The notes under the pieces were generated by a model. The model did no database searches and had not been told where the DNA came from. It saw only the letters and a program-made list of their open reading frames with translations. The position numbers and the translations under genes were made by a program. Shown one piece after another: positions 30,096 through 39,816 of a stretch of DNA of 64,000 bases. The first letter of the stretch is position 1. Every line of letters starts with the position of its first letter. Source of the stretch: Streptomyces avermitilis MA-4680 = NBRC 14893 (GTDB lineage Bacteria > Actinomycetota > Actinomycetes > Streptomycetales > Streptomycetaceae); NCBI RefSeq assembly GCF_000009765.2, contig NC_003155.5, positions 3,968,001 to 4,032,000 on the forward strand, read 5' to 3'.

Positions 30096-30373
30096 GCAGC
30101 GCCCTCAGCAGGATCCGTCGCATCCGGATCGATCAGCTCGCGCTCCGAGACGTTGATGTTGCCCAGGGCGTTCTCGTACGCCTTGAGCAGTCGCCGTGCG
30201 TTCACAGGGGAGCGCAGCAGGTACGAGCCCTCGCGCAGTGCCGCGTAGTCCTCGGCCGAGACGAGCACGGCGTTGCCATGCTTGGAGACGATCTCGATGG
30301 CCTCGTGATCGTCGTTGACCTTCTTGATCAGCGGAAAGAGAGCCTTGCGGGCTTCGCTCGCAGTTATCGACAT
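30092..30373 (-). CDS. yefM: YefM/Phd-family antitoxin
   Basis: About 93 residues from the ATG at 30373 (MSITASEARKALFPLIKKVN). The N-terminal Phd/YefM DNA-binding fold includes 'IVSKHGNAVLVSAEDYAAL'; the C-terminal part is the toxin-neutralising tail. It binds YoeB and represses its own operon. An AT-rich stretch upstream (30380-30460) probably holds the promoter and operator. Confidence 0.93.
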   Translation of the reverse strand: MSITASEARKALFPLIKKVNDDHEAIEIVSKHGNAVLVSAEDYAALREGSYLLRSPVNARRLLKAYENALGNINVSERELIDPDATDPAEGAA

Positions 30374-30464
30374 GGATCGACTCCCCGTATCAGATGGTAC
30401 CGAATAACGTACCACTCGCGAACATCTCAAGCGAAGGCAAAAAAAGTGACGCTCCGTCAGAAAA

Positions 30465-30486
30465 CCCAGCACCATCCCAGCACGGG
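30465..30486. repeat. 22-bp direct repeat, right copy (candidate att-like site)
   Basis: Matches 28787-28808 at 21 of 22 bases. It lies between the antitoxin promoter and the ychF gene end, which is where conserved core genes resume. Confidence 0.6.
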
Positions 30487-30573
30487 AGACAGCAAAGGGC
30501 CGGCCCCCGGAAGAGCCGACCCCATCTGACCTGTACGTTTACAAGGCAAGCAGCGTGGTGCTAATTCCGCACG

Positions 30574-31662
<1,089 letters not shown>

Positions 31663-31877
31663 GTTGCGACTTCCCGTACGTGAGGATGGTGAGGACGGTG
31701 CGGACCGGGCTGCGTGCGCCTGGTCCTTCATGGCTGACATGGCTGATGCGCGGGCCGATCCACCAGTCTACGGCGTGCGCCGCCCCACACCGGCGATGTA
31801 TCGAACGCTTGGCCAAGCTCTCGCCTACGGCGTGTCTCAGGGGTCATTCGACACATAAAACGACCTAAGTTGGTCCA

Positions 31878-32591
31878 GTGGAGCAACACAGGACGCGTCC
31901 CCCTCAGCACGGACCGCGACGCGGTACGCCCCTGCCCCCGCAGGCCGGGCGGGGCGGAGCCGGCGCCGGACGGCCCGGCAGGCCCGACGAACGGCCTGGC
32001 GGGCGGCCCGACGGGAACGGTGAGGCCGCCGACGGCCGGCCGACGCGCGGGCGCGGTCCGGGCGGCGGCGCCGTCGCCGGCGCGGGTCGCCGTCCGCCTG
32101 CTCCGGGTCGGTCCGTTCCGCCGGGTCGGTCCGTTCCGCCACGCCGGTCCGTTCCGCCGCGCCGGTCTGCTTCGCCGCTGGTCCAGGCGGTACGGCGGAT
32201 GCCGAACCCGCGGCTCACAGGGCTCGGCGGGGGGTTGTTCTGCGGGGCGGTGATGTTCGCCCTGGCGTGTGTCGACCAACTGCTGTTCGGGGCGTCGCTC
32301 GCGGTGTACGGGGTGCTGTTCCTGCCGGTGTGCGCGCTGACCGCGTGGTGGGTGCGGCGGGGCGACCTGCTGACCGCGCCGGTGGTGGTGCCCCTCGCGT
32401 TCGCCTTCGGACTGCTGCCCCTCGCCGACAGCAGCGGGGGGTTCGGGGGGCGCCTGATGGGCCTGGTCACCGCGCTCGCCACGCAGGCGGGCTGGCTGTA
32501 CGGCGGCACGCTGGTCGCGGGTGTCATCACGGCGGTGCGCAAGATCCGCCAGATGAGCCGCCGAGCCGCGCAGCGCCGCCGACCGGCCTGA
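31878..32591 (+). CDS. DUF6542-type membrane protein with disordered N-terminus
   Basis: 237 residues. The first ~105 are a Gly/Pro/Arg-rich low-complexity tail with repeated 'RSVPP' elements. The rest has four hydrophobic segments ('LFCGAVMFALACVDQLLF', 'VYGVLFLPVCALTAWWV', 'LTAPVVVPLAFAFGLLPLA', 'WLYGGTLVAGVITAV') and a basic C-terminus. It matches the small Streptomyces membrane protein usually found between ychF and ppgK. Its function is unknown. It starts at a GTG with a weak ribosome site. Confidence 0.7.
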   Translation: MEQHRTRPPQHGPRRGTPLPPQAGRGGAGAGRPGRPDERPGGRPDGNGEAADGRPTRGRGPGGGAVAGAGRRPPAPGRSVPPGRSVPPRRSVPPRRSASPLVQAVRRMPNPRLTGLGGGLFCGAVMFALACVDQLLFGASLAVYGVLFLPVCALTAWWVRRGDLLTAPVVVPLAFAFGLLPLADSSGGFGGRLMGLVTALATQAGWLYGGTLVAGVITAVRKIRQMSRRAAQRRRPA

Positions 32592-32642
32592 CCGGGCTGT
32601 GCCCCACCGGCCTGACCGGGCCAGGCCCACCGGCCTGACCGG
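32582..32642. repeat. Three 14-bp repeats after the DUF6542 gene
   Basis: 'accggcctgaccgg' occurs at 32582-32595, 32606-32619 and 32629-32642, spaced 23-24 bases, starting over the stop codon of the upstream gene. Each copy is itself partly palindromic (CCGG ends). No function is evident. Confidence 0.7.
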
Positions 32643-32785
32643 ACTGTGCCCACCTGCCCGTCCCGGCCGGTCGGCTGAGAGCTGCGCGCCCCGCGCCCGC
32701 CGTCGGTCCCGCGGGCCCGCCCCGGTCCCCGCCCGGAGCGGCCCGGACCCGGCCGGGAGCCGGGCCCGGAGCGGGCCCCGCCGGC

Positions 32786-33532
32786 CTACGCGCTCTTCGC
32801 CGCCGTCATCGCCGCGCCCACGATCCCCGCGTTGTTCTGAAGCGCCGCCGGGACGATCTCCGCCTTGATTCCCTCGATCAGGGGCAGGAACTTGTGCGAC
32901 TTGCGGCTGACTCCGCCGCCGATGATGAACAGCTCCGGAGAGAAGAGCATCTCCACGTGCGCGAGGTACTTCTGGACGCGGTGCGCCCAGTGCTCCCACG
33001 ACATGTCGTTGTCCTCTTTGACCTTCGTCGAGGCACGCTTCTCCGCGTCGTGGCCGTGCAGCTCGAGGTGGCCCAGCTCCGTGTTCGGGACGAGGGCGCC
33101 GTCGACGAACAGGGCGCTGCCGATCCCCGTGCCGAACGTGAGGACGAGGACCGTGCCCTGGCGGTCGCGCCCCGCGCCGAACTGCATCTCGGCCACACCC
33201 GCCGCGTCCGCGTCGTTCAGCACCGTCACCGGGCGCCCGCCCAGCCGGTCGCTCAGCAGGGCGCGCGCGTCCGTGTCGATCCAGCTCTTGTCCACATTGG
33301 CCGCCGTACGGATCGTGGCACCGCCGGTGACCACTCCCGGGAACGTGATCCCGACCGGGCCCGTCCAGCCGAAGTGGCCGACGACCTCCTTCACGCCGTC
33401 GGCCACCGCGTCCGGCGTCGCCGGGTGCGGAGTCAGCACCTTGAAGCGCTCCTCCGTCAGCTCGCCCCTGTCCAGGTCCACGGGAGCGCCCTTGGTCCCG
33501 GATCCACCGATGTCCACACCGAAGATCTGCAT
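32786..33532 (-). CDS. ppgK: Polyphosphate glucokinase
   Basis: 248 residues of the ROK family. The phosphate-binding motif is 'FGVDIGGSGTKGAPVDL', with 'VTLNDADAAGVAEM'-type sugar-binding sequence (visible as VTVLNDADAAG) and 'LTFGTGIGSALFVDG'. The enzyme phosphorylates glucose with polyphosphate or ATP. Length and motifs match actinobacterial PpgK. Together with glpX nearby it belongs to central sugar metabolism. Confidence 0.94.
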   Translation of the reverse strand: MQIFGVDIGGSGTKGAPVDLDRGELTEERFKVLTPHPATPDAVADGVKEVVGHFGWTGPVGITFPGVVTGGATIRTAANVDKSWIDTDARALLSDRLGGRPVTVLNDADAAGVAEMQFGAGRDRQGTVLVLTFGTGIGSALFVDGALVPNTELGHLELHGHDAEKRASTKVKEDNDMSWEHWAHRVQKYLAHVEMLFSPELFIIGGGVSRKSHKFLPLIEGIKAEIVPAALQNNAGIVGAAMTAAKSA

Positions 33533-33561
33533 GGCTCTACGTTACGGCGTACGACGGACAG

Positions 33562-34578
33562 TCACTCCGCCGAGGGGCCGTTGCCCGTCCGCTGCTCCAC
33601 CAGGGCCGCCGCCTCCGCGCGCAGGTCGCGGCGCAGCTCCTTGGGGAGCGAGAAGGTGATGGACTCCTCGGCCGCCTTGACGATCTCGACGTCCTCGAAG
33701 CCGCGCTGCGACAGCCACTCCAGGACCTGCTCGACGAGGATCTCCGGCACGGAGGCACCCGACGTGACACCGACCGTCGACACGCCCTCCAGCCACGCCT
33801 CGTCGATCTCGTCGGCGAAGTCCACGAGGTACGCGTCACGCGCGCCCGCGAGCTTGGCGACCTCGACGAGGCGAACGGAGTTGGAGGAGTTGCGCGAGCC
33901 GACCACGATGACCAGGTCGGCCTCCTCGCCCATCTGCTTCACGGCGAGCTGGCGGTTCTGCGTGGCGTAGCAGATGTCGTCGCTGGGCGGGGAGATGAGC
34001 TGGGGGAACTTCTCCTTGAGGGCGTCGACCGTCTCCATCGTCTCGTCGACCGACAGGGTGGTCTGGGAGAGCCAGACGACCTTGGACGGGTCGCGGACCT
34101 CTACCTTGGCGACGTCCCCGGGGCCGTCCACGAGGGTGATGTGCTCGGGCGCCTCGCCGGAGGTGCCGATGACCTCCTCGTGGCCCTCGTGCCCGATGAG
34201 GAGGATGTCGAAGTCCTCGTTGGCGAAGCGGACGGCTTCCTTGTGGACCTTGGTGACCAGCGGGCAGGTCGCGTCGATCGTGGCGAGCTTGCCGCGGGCC
34301 GCCTCTTCGTGGACGACCGGCGCCACGCCGTGCGCCGAGAACATGACGATGGCCCCCTCGGGAACCTCCGCCGTCCGTTCGACGAAGATCGCGCCCTTCC
34401 GCTCCAGGGTCTGCACCACGTACTTGTTGTGGACGATCTCGTGGCGGACGTAGATCGGGGCCCCGTACTGCTCGAGGGCCTTCTCGACGGCGATCACGGC
34501 ACGGTCGACGCCCGCGCAGTAGCCACGGGGGGCGGCGAGCAGGACACGGCGGCCAGACGAAGCAGTCATGGAAACCAT
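33562..34578 (-). CDS. ispH: 4-hydroxy-3-methylbut-2-enyl diphosphate reductase
   Basis: About 338 residues. The three cluster-binding cysteines are in 'PRGYCAGVDRAV' (Cys21), 'DATCPLVTKVH' and 'DDICYATQNRQ'. The substrate-binding 'HEGHEEVIGTSGE' and 'TTLSVDETMETV' are present. It catalyses the last step of the MEP isoprenoid pathway, giving IPP and DMAPP. The start is the ATG at 34578 or 34569 (M-V-S-M); the longer form is used. It is divergent from xseA. Confidence 0.95.
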   Translation of the reverse strand: MVSMTASSGRRVLLAAPRGYCAGVDRAVIAVEKALEQYGAPIYVRHEIVHNKYVVQTLERKGAIFVERTAEVPEGAIVMFSAHGVAPVVHEEAARGKLATIDATCPLVTKVHKEAVRFANEDFDILLIGHEGHEEVIGTSGEAPEHITLVDGPGDVAKVEVRDPSKVVWLSQTTLSVDETMETVDALKEKFPQLISPPSDDICYATQNRQLAVKQMGEEADLVIVVGSRNSSNSVRLVEVAKLAGARDAYLVDFADEIDEAWLEGVSTVGVTSGASVPEILVEQVLEWLSQRGFEDVEIVKAAEESITFSLPKELRRDLRAEAAALVEQRTGNGPSAE

Positions 34579-34835
34579 CGTAAGGCCGCACCCGGCGGGC
34601 CGAAGATCGCCTCCATGGGGAGGCGGCGGAGGCACCGGGAGAGGCGCGGGGCCGGGCGCCACCCTTGGGAGGCCTGGATACCCGATACATCCGATACGTC
34701 CGACACATCCGGCCCGCGGACCGCGCTCGCGCTGCTTGCGGTGCTCGCGGTGCCGGCGGTTCGGCGCTTGAGGACGGCACCGGGCACCGACCCGGCATGG
34801 GCCGCGTTGTCACAGGCGCCCACTACGCTCGGCGC

Positions 34836-36044
34836 ATGGCTGCGAACACGTCCGCGGAAACGCCTCTGCCCGTAGGTGAGGTGTCGCGGCTCATCGGGGG
34901 GTGGATCGACCGGCTCGGCGCGGTGTGGGTCGAGGGGCAGATCACCCAGCTGTCGCGGCGCCCGGGCGCGGGCGTCGTCTTCATGACCCTGCGCGACCCG
35001 TCGTACGACATCTCGGTCGGCGTCACCTGCTACCGACAGGTGTTCGACGCGGTGGCGGACGTGGTGAGCGAGGGCGCCCGGGTGGTCGTACACGCGAAGC
35101 CCGAGTGGTACGCGCCACGGGGGCAGCTGTCACTGCGGGCCGCCGAGATCAGGCCCATCGGGGTCGGTGAACTCCTCGCCCGTCTTGAGCAGTTGAAGAA
35201 GAGCCTCGCCGGCGAGGGCCTGTTCGTCACCGAGCGCAAGAAGGCCCTGCCTTTCCTGCCGCAGCTCATCGGGCTCGTGTGCGGGCGCGCCTCGGCGGCC
35301 GAGCGCGACGTCCTGGAGAACGCGCGGCACCGCTGGCCCGCCGTCCGCTTCGAGGTGCGCAACGTGGCGGTGCAGGGCGTGCACGCCGTGCCGCAGGTCG
35401 TCCAGGCGGTGAAGGAGCTGGACGCGCGCGACGACGTGGACGTGATCATCGTCGCGCGCGGCGGCGGCAGCGTGGAGGACCTGCTGCCGTTCTCCGACGA
35501 GCAGCTCGTCCGAGCGGTGGCGGCCTGCCGTACGCCGGTCGTGTCGGCCATCGGTCACGAACCCGACACCCCGCTCCTCGACTACGTGGCCGACCTGCGC
35601 GCCTCCACCCCGACCGACGCGGCCAAGAAGGTCGTGCCGGACGTCGGCGAGGAGGTCGAGCGGGTGCGGGCGCTGCGGGACCGGGCGCGGCGGTGCGTGC
35701 GGTCGGTCATCGAGCGGGAGGAGCGGGGGCTCGCGCACACGCTGGCCCGCCCGTCGATAGAGGATCCGCACCGGATGGTCGACGAGCGGGCGGACCAGGT
35801 CGCCTCCCTGCTCGACCGTGGCCGGCGCACGCTCGGACATCTGCTGGACCGCGCCGATTCGGAGCTGTCGCACACCCACGCGCGCGTGGTGGCACTGTCA
35901 CCGGCCGCGACCCTGAAGCGGGGGTACGCGGTGCTCCAGCGAGCCGACGGCCATGCGGTCCGGGCGCCGGACGAGGTGACGGCGGACGAGGTGCTGCGGG
36001 CGCGGGTCGCCGAGGGTGAGTTCACGGTACGAGTCGATGTTTAG
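34836..36044 (+). CDS. xseA: Exodeoxyribonuclease VII large subunit
   Basis: 402 residues from the ATG at 34836 ([14 protein letters not shown]). The OB-fold N-terminus contains '[20 protein letters not shown]', and the catalytic core has '[20 protein letters not shown]', '[14 protein letters not shown]' and '[11 protein letters not shown]'. The enzyme degrades single-stranded DNA together with XseB. xseB follows nine bases after the stop region, so they form an operon. Confidence 0.95.
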
Positions 36045-36053
36045 GGTGGGCGC

Positions 36054-36296
36054 ATGACCAGCAGGACGGACGAGACGGCGAACGCGACGGCGCTCGGGTA
36101 CGAGCAGGCGCGGGACGAGTTGATCGAGGTCGTACGCCGCCTGGAGGCGGGGGGCACGACCCTGGAGGAGTCGCTCGCCCTGTGGGAGCGGGGCGAGGAG
36201 CTGGCCAAGGTGTGCCGGACCTGGCTGGAGGGCGCGCGCAAGCGGCTGGACGCGGCGCTGGCGGAGGAAGAGAACGCGGGCGACGACTCGGAATGA
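36054..36296 (+). CDS. xseB: Exodeoxyribonuclease VII small subunit
   Basis: 80 residues of the XseB family: 'YEQARDELIEVVRRLEAGGT' and 'LEESLALWERGEELAKVCRT', a helical hairpin that binds the XseA coiled coil. It sits directly downstream of xseA. A repeat block begins at its stop codon. Confidence 0.95.
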   Translation: MTSRTDETANATALGYEQARDELIEVVRRLEAGGTTLEESLALWERGEELAKVCRTWLEGARKRLDAALAEEENAGDDSE

Positions 36297-36416
36297 GCCG
36301 GGCCAGTGGTGATCCATGGCGGGTGAGCCGGGCCAGTGGTGATCCACGGCGGGTGAGCCGGGCCAGCGGTGCCCCACGGCCGGTGAGCCGGCGCCAGTGG
36401 TGACCCCACGGCCGGT
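36295..36416. repeat. Four ~30-bp tandem repeats after xseB
   Basis: Units beginning 'gagccgggccagtggtgatc' occupy 36295-36324, 36325-36354, 36355-36384 and a 32-bp variant at 36385-36416. The first two are nearly identical and the later ones drift. The first unit overlaps the xseB stop codon. There are no spacers, so this is not a CRISPR. The rest of the stretch to the nitroreductase gene shows nothing clear. Confidence 0.85.
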
Positions 36417-36665
36417 GAGCCACGCCCGCACCCACGCCCACCTCCACCCCCACCCCCACCCGTGAGATCGCCGGGTGCCGCCCGCTCGCCTGTCGCCCAG
36501 GTGCGGCGCACTCGTCACTCACACCCATCGGCCCTTCGGCCACCCCCTTGCACTGTGAAGCCGATCACCATGGGCCCACTTTGATTGAACCTTGAACTTC
36601 TTCTGCGTACTGTCGAAGTCGCCAGCCGATCCCCGGATCCACCGCACTTCCCGAGAAGGTTCACC

Positions 36666-37256
36666 ATGTCTCTCGTCCTTGACCCCGCCGCCCAGGACCT
36701 GCTCTTCCGCGAGGCCCGCACCGCCAACACGTTCTCCGACGAGCCCGTGACCGACGAGCAGGTGCAGGCGATCTACGACCTGGTCAAGTACGGCCCGACC
36801 GCCTTCAACCAGTCGCCGCTGCGCATCACCCTGGTCCGCTCCGCCGAGGCCCGCGAGCGCCTCGTGCAGCACATGGCCGAGGGCAACCAGCCCAAGACCG
36901 CCACCGCCCCGCTGGTCGCGATCCTCTCCGCGGACAACGAGTTCCACGAGGAGCTGCCGGCCCTCTTCCCGCACTTCCCGCAGGCCAAGGACGTCTTCTT
37001 CGCGGAGCGCCCGGCCCGTGAGGGGGCCGCCGCGCTGAACGCCGCTCTGCAGGCCGCGTACTTCATCATCGGCGTCCGTGCCGCGGGCCTCGCCGCCGGC
37101 CCGATGACCGGTCTCGACTTCGCGGGCGTCCAGAAGGAGTTCCTCGACGACGACCACACCCCGCTGATGGTGGTCAACATCGGCAAGCCGGGCGAGGACG
37201 CCTGGTTCCCGCGCTCCCCGCGCCTGGAGTTCGACCAGGTCGTCACCACGGTCTGA
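36666..37256 (+). CDS. Nitroreductase-family protein (malonic semialdehyde reductase-like)
   Basis: 196 residues from the ATG at 36666, with GAGAAGG upstream. The FMN-binding 'RTANTFSDEPVTDEQ' and 'LVKYGPTAFNQSPLRI', and the 'AAYFIIGVRAAGLAAGPMTG' helix, match the RutE/HadB branch of nitroreductases. RutE-type enzymes reduce malonic semialdehyde to 3-hydroxypropionate in pyrimidine catabolism. No other rut genes are here, so the physiological substrate is open. Confidence 0.85.
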   Translation: MSLVLDPAAQDLLFREARTANTFSDEPVTDEQVQAIYDLVKYGPTAFNQSPLRITLVRSAEARERLVQHMAEGNQPKTATAPLVAILSADNEFHEELPALFPHFPQAKDVFFAERPAREGAAALNAALQAAYFIIGVRAAGLAAGPMTGLDFAGVQKEFLDDDHTPLMVVNIGKPGEDAWFPRSPRLEFDQVVTTV

Positions 37257-37290
37257 GCCGAAACGGCCGAACGAGTCTGAGCCGAACGCA

Positions 37291-37333
37291 TACGTGAAGG
37301 GGCCCCCGGTCACACCGGGGGCCCCTTCACGTA
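37291..37333. terminator. Bidirectional hairpin terminator
   Basis: A perfect 20-bp stem (37291-37310 with 37314-37333) and a CAC loop. It lies between the convergent nitroreductase and DUF4245 genes. Confidence 0.9.
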
Positions 37334-37338
37334 TTCAG

Positions 37339-37410
37339 CCTTCGTACCCAGCGACTGTTCGGCCTTCGTACCCAGCGACTGTTCGGCCTTCGTACCCAGC
37401 GACTGTTCGG
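37339..37410. repeat. Three perfect 24-bp tandem repeats
   Basis: A 24-base unit beginning 'ccttcgtacccagcgactgt' is repeated exactly at 37339-37362, 37363-37386 and 37387-37410, directly after the terminator. No coding or RNA function is apparent. Confidence 0.9.
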
Positions 37411-37457
37411 CTTTCACATCCCGCGGAGCGGCTCACGCCGCGTTCAGCGGCGACCGC

Positions 37458-37979
37458 TCACGCCGTCTTCAGCGCCTGAGCCATCGTCGTCAGCTCCGCG
37501 AACGACGCCGAGCCGGTCACCACGGTCGTGGCGCCCTTTTCCTCGAGCACGAGGGCGTCGTACCGCTCACCCTTGTACCGCTGCCACGTCCGGTCGCCGA
37601 TGCGCTGGGTGGCGTCCGTCTTCCTCGCGCCCTGACTGGCCGAGTCGATGAACGCGGACGCCTTCTGAGTCGACTGCTCGATCGCCACGTATGCACCGTC
37701 GGGACCGTGGAACCCGAGATGCCAGGCCTCGAAGGCGTCGCCCGCGTACCGCACCGACGTCGCCTTCCACGAGCCGGACAGACCTTCGGGCGCCGCGACC
37801 GGGTAGGACGCCGCGCGGCGCGCCGTCAGCAGTTCGACACGGTAGTCGACCCGCGGAGGCTCATGCGGGGAGTCGTCGTGCGGGATGAAGATGTAGATGA
37901 CTGCGGCCATCAGCCCGATCAGGCCCAGGGAGAGGATCATGTCCCGGACCGTCTTCTGCTTACCGTTCGTACCTGCCAC
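37458..37979 (-). CDS. DUF4245 membrane-anchored protein
   Basis: 173 residues: a short basic N-terminus, one membrane helix ('MILSLGLIGLMAAVIYIFI', about 14-33) and an extracytoplasmic domain of the DUF4245 family ('YPVAAPEGLSGSWKATSVRY', 'WHLGFHGPDGAYVAIEQS', 'TTVVTGSASFAELTTMAQAL'). It is found next to glpX in many actinomycetes. The function is unknown. It is divergent from glpX, with a shared promoter region 37980-38106. Confidence 0.87.
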   Translation of the reverse strand: MAGTNGKQKTVRDMILSLGLIGLMAAVIYIFIPHDDSPHEPPRVDYRVELLTARRAASYPVAAPEGLSGSWKATSVRYAGDAFEAWHLGFHGPDGAYVAIEQSTQKASAFIDSASQGARKTDATQRIGDRTWQRYKGERYDALVLEEKGATTVVTGSASFAELTTMAQALKTA

Positions 37980-38106
37980 GCCCCTATCGTCGCAGGTACA
38001 GGGGTCCGCTCATCCGTGGGGCCCCCTGCTCATTTTGTCGGTCTGGCGATAGAGTTGTGACCATTACGCTCATCCGGCCGTCGTCGTATCAGAAAGGTGC
38101 GCTCCG

Positions 38107-39141
38107 ATGACCGAGAATCATCAGCTGCCGTCCGAACTAGAGGTCCCCTCCGAGGCACCCGACCGGAACCTCGCCCTGGAGCTTGTCCGGGTCACCGAGG
38201 CCGCCGCGATGGCCGCGGGCCGCTGGGTCGGCCGCGGGGACAAGAACGGCGCCGACGGCGCGGCCGTCCGCGCCATGCGGACCCTCGTCTCCACCGTGTC
38301 GATGAACGGCGTCGTCGTCATCGGCGAAGGGGAGAAGGACGAGGCCCCGATGCTCTTCAACGGGGAGCGCGTCGGCGACGGGACCGGCCCCGAGTGCGAC
38401 ATCGCCGTCGACCCGATCGACGGAACCACGCTCACCGCGAAGGGCATGACCAACGCGATCGCCGTACTGGCGGCCGCCGACCGCGGCACCATGTTCGACC
38501 CGTCCGCGGTGTTCTACATGGACAAGCTGGTCACCGGGCCCGAGGCCGCCGACTTCGTCGACATCAACGCCCCGGTCTCGGTGAACATCCGCCGGGTGGC
38601 CAAGGCCAAGCGCTCCATGCCCGAGGACGTCACCGTCGTCATCCTCGACCGGCCGCGCCACGACGGCATCATCAAGGAGATCCGGGAGACCGGCGCGCGC
38701 ATCAAGCTGATCTCCGACGGTGATGTCGCGGGCTCCATCCTGGCCCTGCGCGAGGGCACCGGCATCGACCTGCTGCTCGGCATCGGCGGTACGCCCGAGG
38801 GCATCATCTCGGCCTGCGCCGTGAAGTGCCTGGGCGGCACCATCCAGGGCAAGCTGTGGCCCAAGGACGACGAGGAGCGGCAGCGGGCGGTCGACGCGGG
38901 CCACGACCTCGACCGCGTGCTGTTCACCGACGACCTGGTCTCCGGCGAGAACGTCTTCTTCGTCGCGACCGGCATCACCGACGGCGAACTGCTGCGCGGC
39001 GTGCGCTACCGCGCCGAGACAGCCACGACCGAGTCGATCGTGATGCGCTCCAAGTCCGGCACGGTCCGTCAGATCAGGTCCGAGCACCGGTTGAGCAAGC
39101 TGCGCGCGTACAGCCAGATCGACTTCGACCGCGCGAAGTAG
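38107..39141 (+). CDS. glpX: Class II fructose-1,6-bisphosphatase
   Basis: 344 residues of GlpX type. Metal-binding motifs are 'IGEGEKDEAPML' and 'DPIDGTTLTAKGM', and the family signature 'ILALREGTGIDLLLGIGGTP' is present. It hydrolyses fructose-1,6-bisphosphate in gluconeogenesis and is usually the only FBPase in actinomycetes. GAAAGGTG lies upstream of the ATG. Confidence 0.95.
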   Translation: MTENHQLPSELEVPSEAPDRNLALELVRVTEAAAMAAGRWVGRGDKNGADGAAVRAMRTLVSTVSMNGVVVIGEGEKDEAPMLFNGERVGDGTGPECDIAVDPIDGTTLTAKGMTNAIAVLAAADRGTMFDPSAVFYMDKLVTGPEAADFVDINAPVSVNIRRVAKAKRSMPEDVTVVILDRPRHDGIIKEIRETGARIKLISDGDVAGSILALREGTGIDLLLGIGGTPEGIISACAVKCLGGTIQGKLWPKDDEERQRAVDAGHDLDRVLFTDDLVSGENVFFVATGITDGELLRGVRYRAETATTESIVMRSKSGTVRQIRSEHRLSKLRAYSQIDFDRAK

Positions 39142-39212
39142 GTCACGGAGACGGATCCCGAGGCCGGTCCTCCGAGGCCGGCCTCGGACGTCAGGTCGCG
39201 GAAGCCGGCCCT

Positions 39213-39264
39213 CGTACGGGAGCGGGGCACCCCTTGTGCGGAAGGGGTGCCCCGCTCCCGTACG
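39213..39264. terminator. Bidirectional hairpin terminator
   Basis: A perfect 23-bp stem (39213-39235 with 39242-39264) and a GTGCGG loop. It separates convergent glpX and the wbl gene. Confidence 0.9.
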
Positions 39265-39270
39265 TACCGG

Positions 39271-39642
39271 CTATCCCGCCGCCGCTATCGTCCCCCGCGC
39301 GGCCTTCTTCAGCTCGACGTCACGGCGCCTGCGCCGGGCCAGCACCACACGGCGCTCGGCGGCGGTGAGGCCGCCCCACACGCCGTACGGCTCGGGCTGA
39401 AGCAGCGCGTGCTCCCGGCACTCGACCATCACGGGGCAGCGCGCGCAGACCCGCTTGGCCGCCTCCTCCCGGGACAGCCTGGCCGCGGTGGGTTCCTTGG
39501 AGGGTGCGAAGAACAGTCCGGCCTCGTCACGCCGGCACACGGCCTCCGTGTGCCATGGGGCGTCCTGATCCCGGTCCCGCACTGGCGCCCGCTGGGCCGG
39601 AACGGCAGCGACCTGCAGGGACTGATGCGGCGGTTGCAGCAC
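39271..39642 (-). CDS. WhiB-family (Wbl) iron-sulfur transcription factor
   Basis: 123 residues from a GTG with GGAG upstream. The four [4Fe-4S] ligands are Cys36 ('AVCRRDE'), Cys66 and Cys69 ('RVCARCPV') and Cys75 ('ECREHAL'). The G[V/I]WGG turn ('GVWGGLTAAERR') and a basic C-terminal tail ('RRRRRDVELKKAAR') follow. Wbl proteins bind sigma factors and DNA and respond to oxygen or NO. The position next to glpX resembles the wblI neighbourhood of S. coelicolor from memory, so no symbol is assigned. Confidence 0.9.
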   Translation of the reverse strand: MLQPPHQSLQVAAVPAQRAPVRDRDQDAPWHTEAVCRRDEAGLFFAPSKEPTAARLSREEAAKRVCARCPVMVECREHALLQPEPYGVWGGLTAAERRVVLARRRRRDVELKKAARGTIAAAG

Positions 39643-39816
39643 GGTCTACTCCTGACGACGGCTTCGCGAGCGAGAGACGATGCAGCAAGGCCTACCCGCT
39701 GTGCGCGGGCCTATGCACTGTGTTCCCAACCGCTGGCCTTCGGGCGGCCCGCCCGGCCGGAACCGCACCCTCCAGGCCCGCCCTCCTCGCCGCGGACGCG
39801 ACCGAGTTCACAAGCG

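Noticed and set aside
36295..36416. Possible CRISPR array
   Set aside because: Units are directly adjacent with no spacers and drift gradually; no cas genes are in the window. The same applies to 12084-12179 and 37339-37410.
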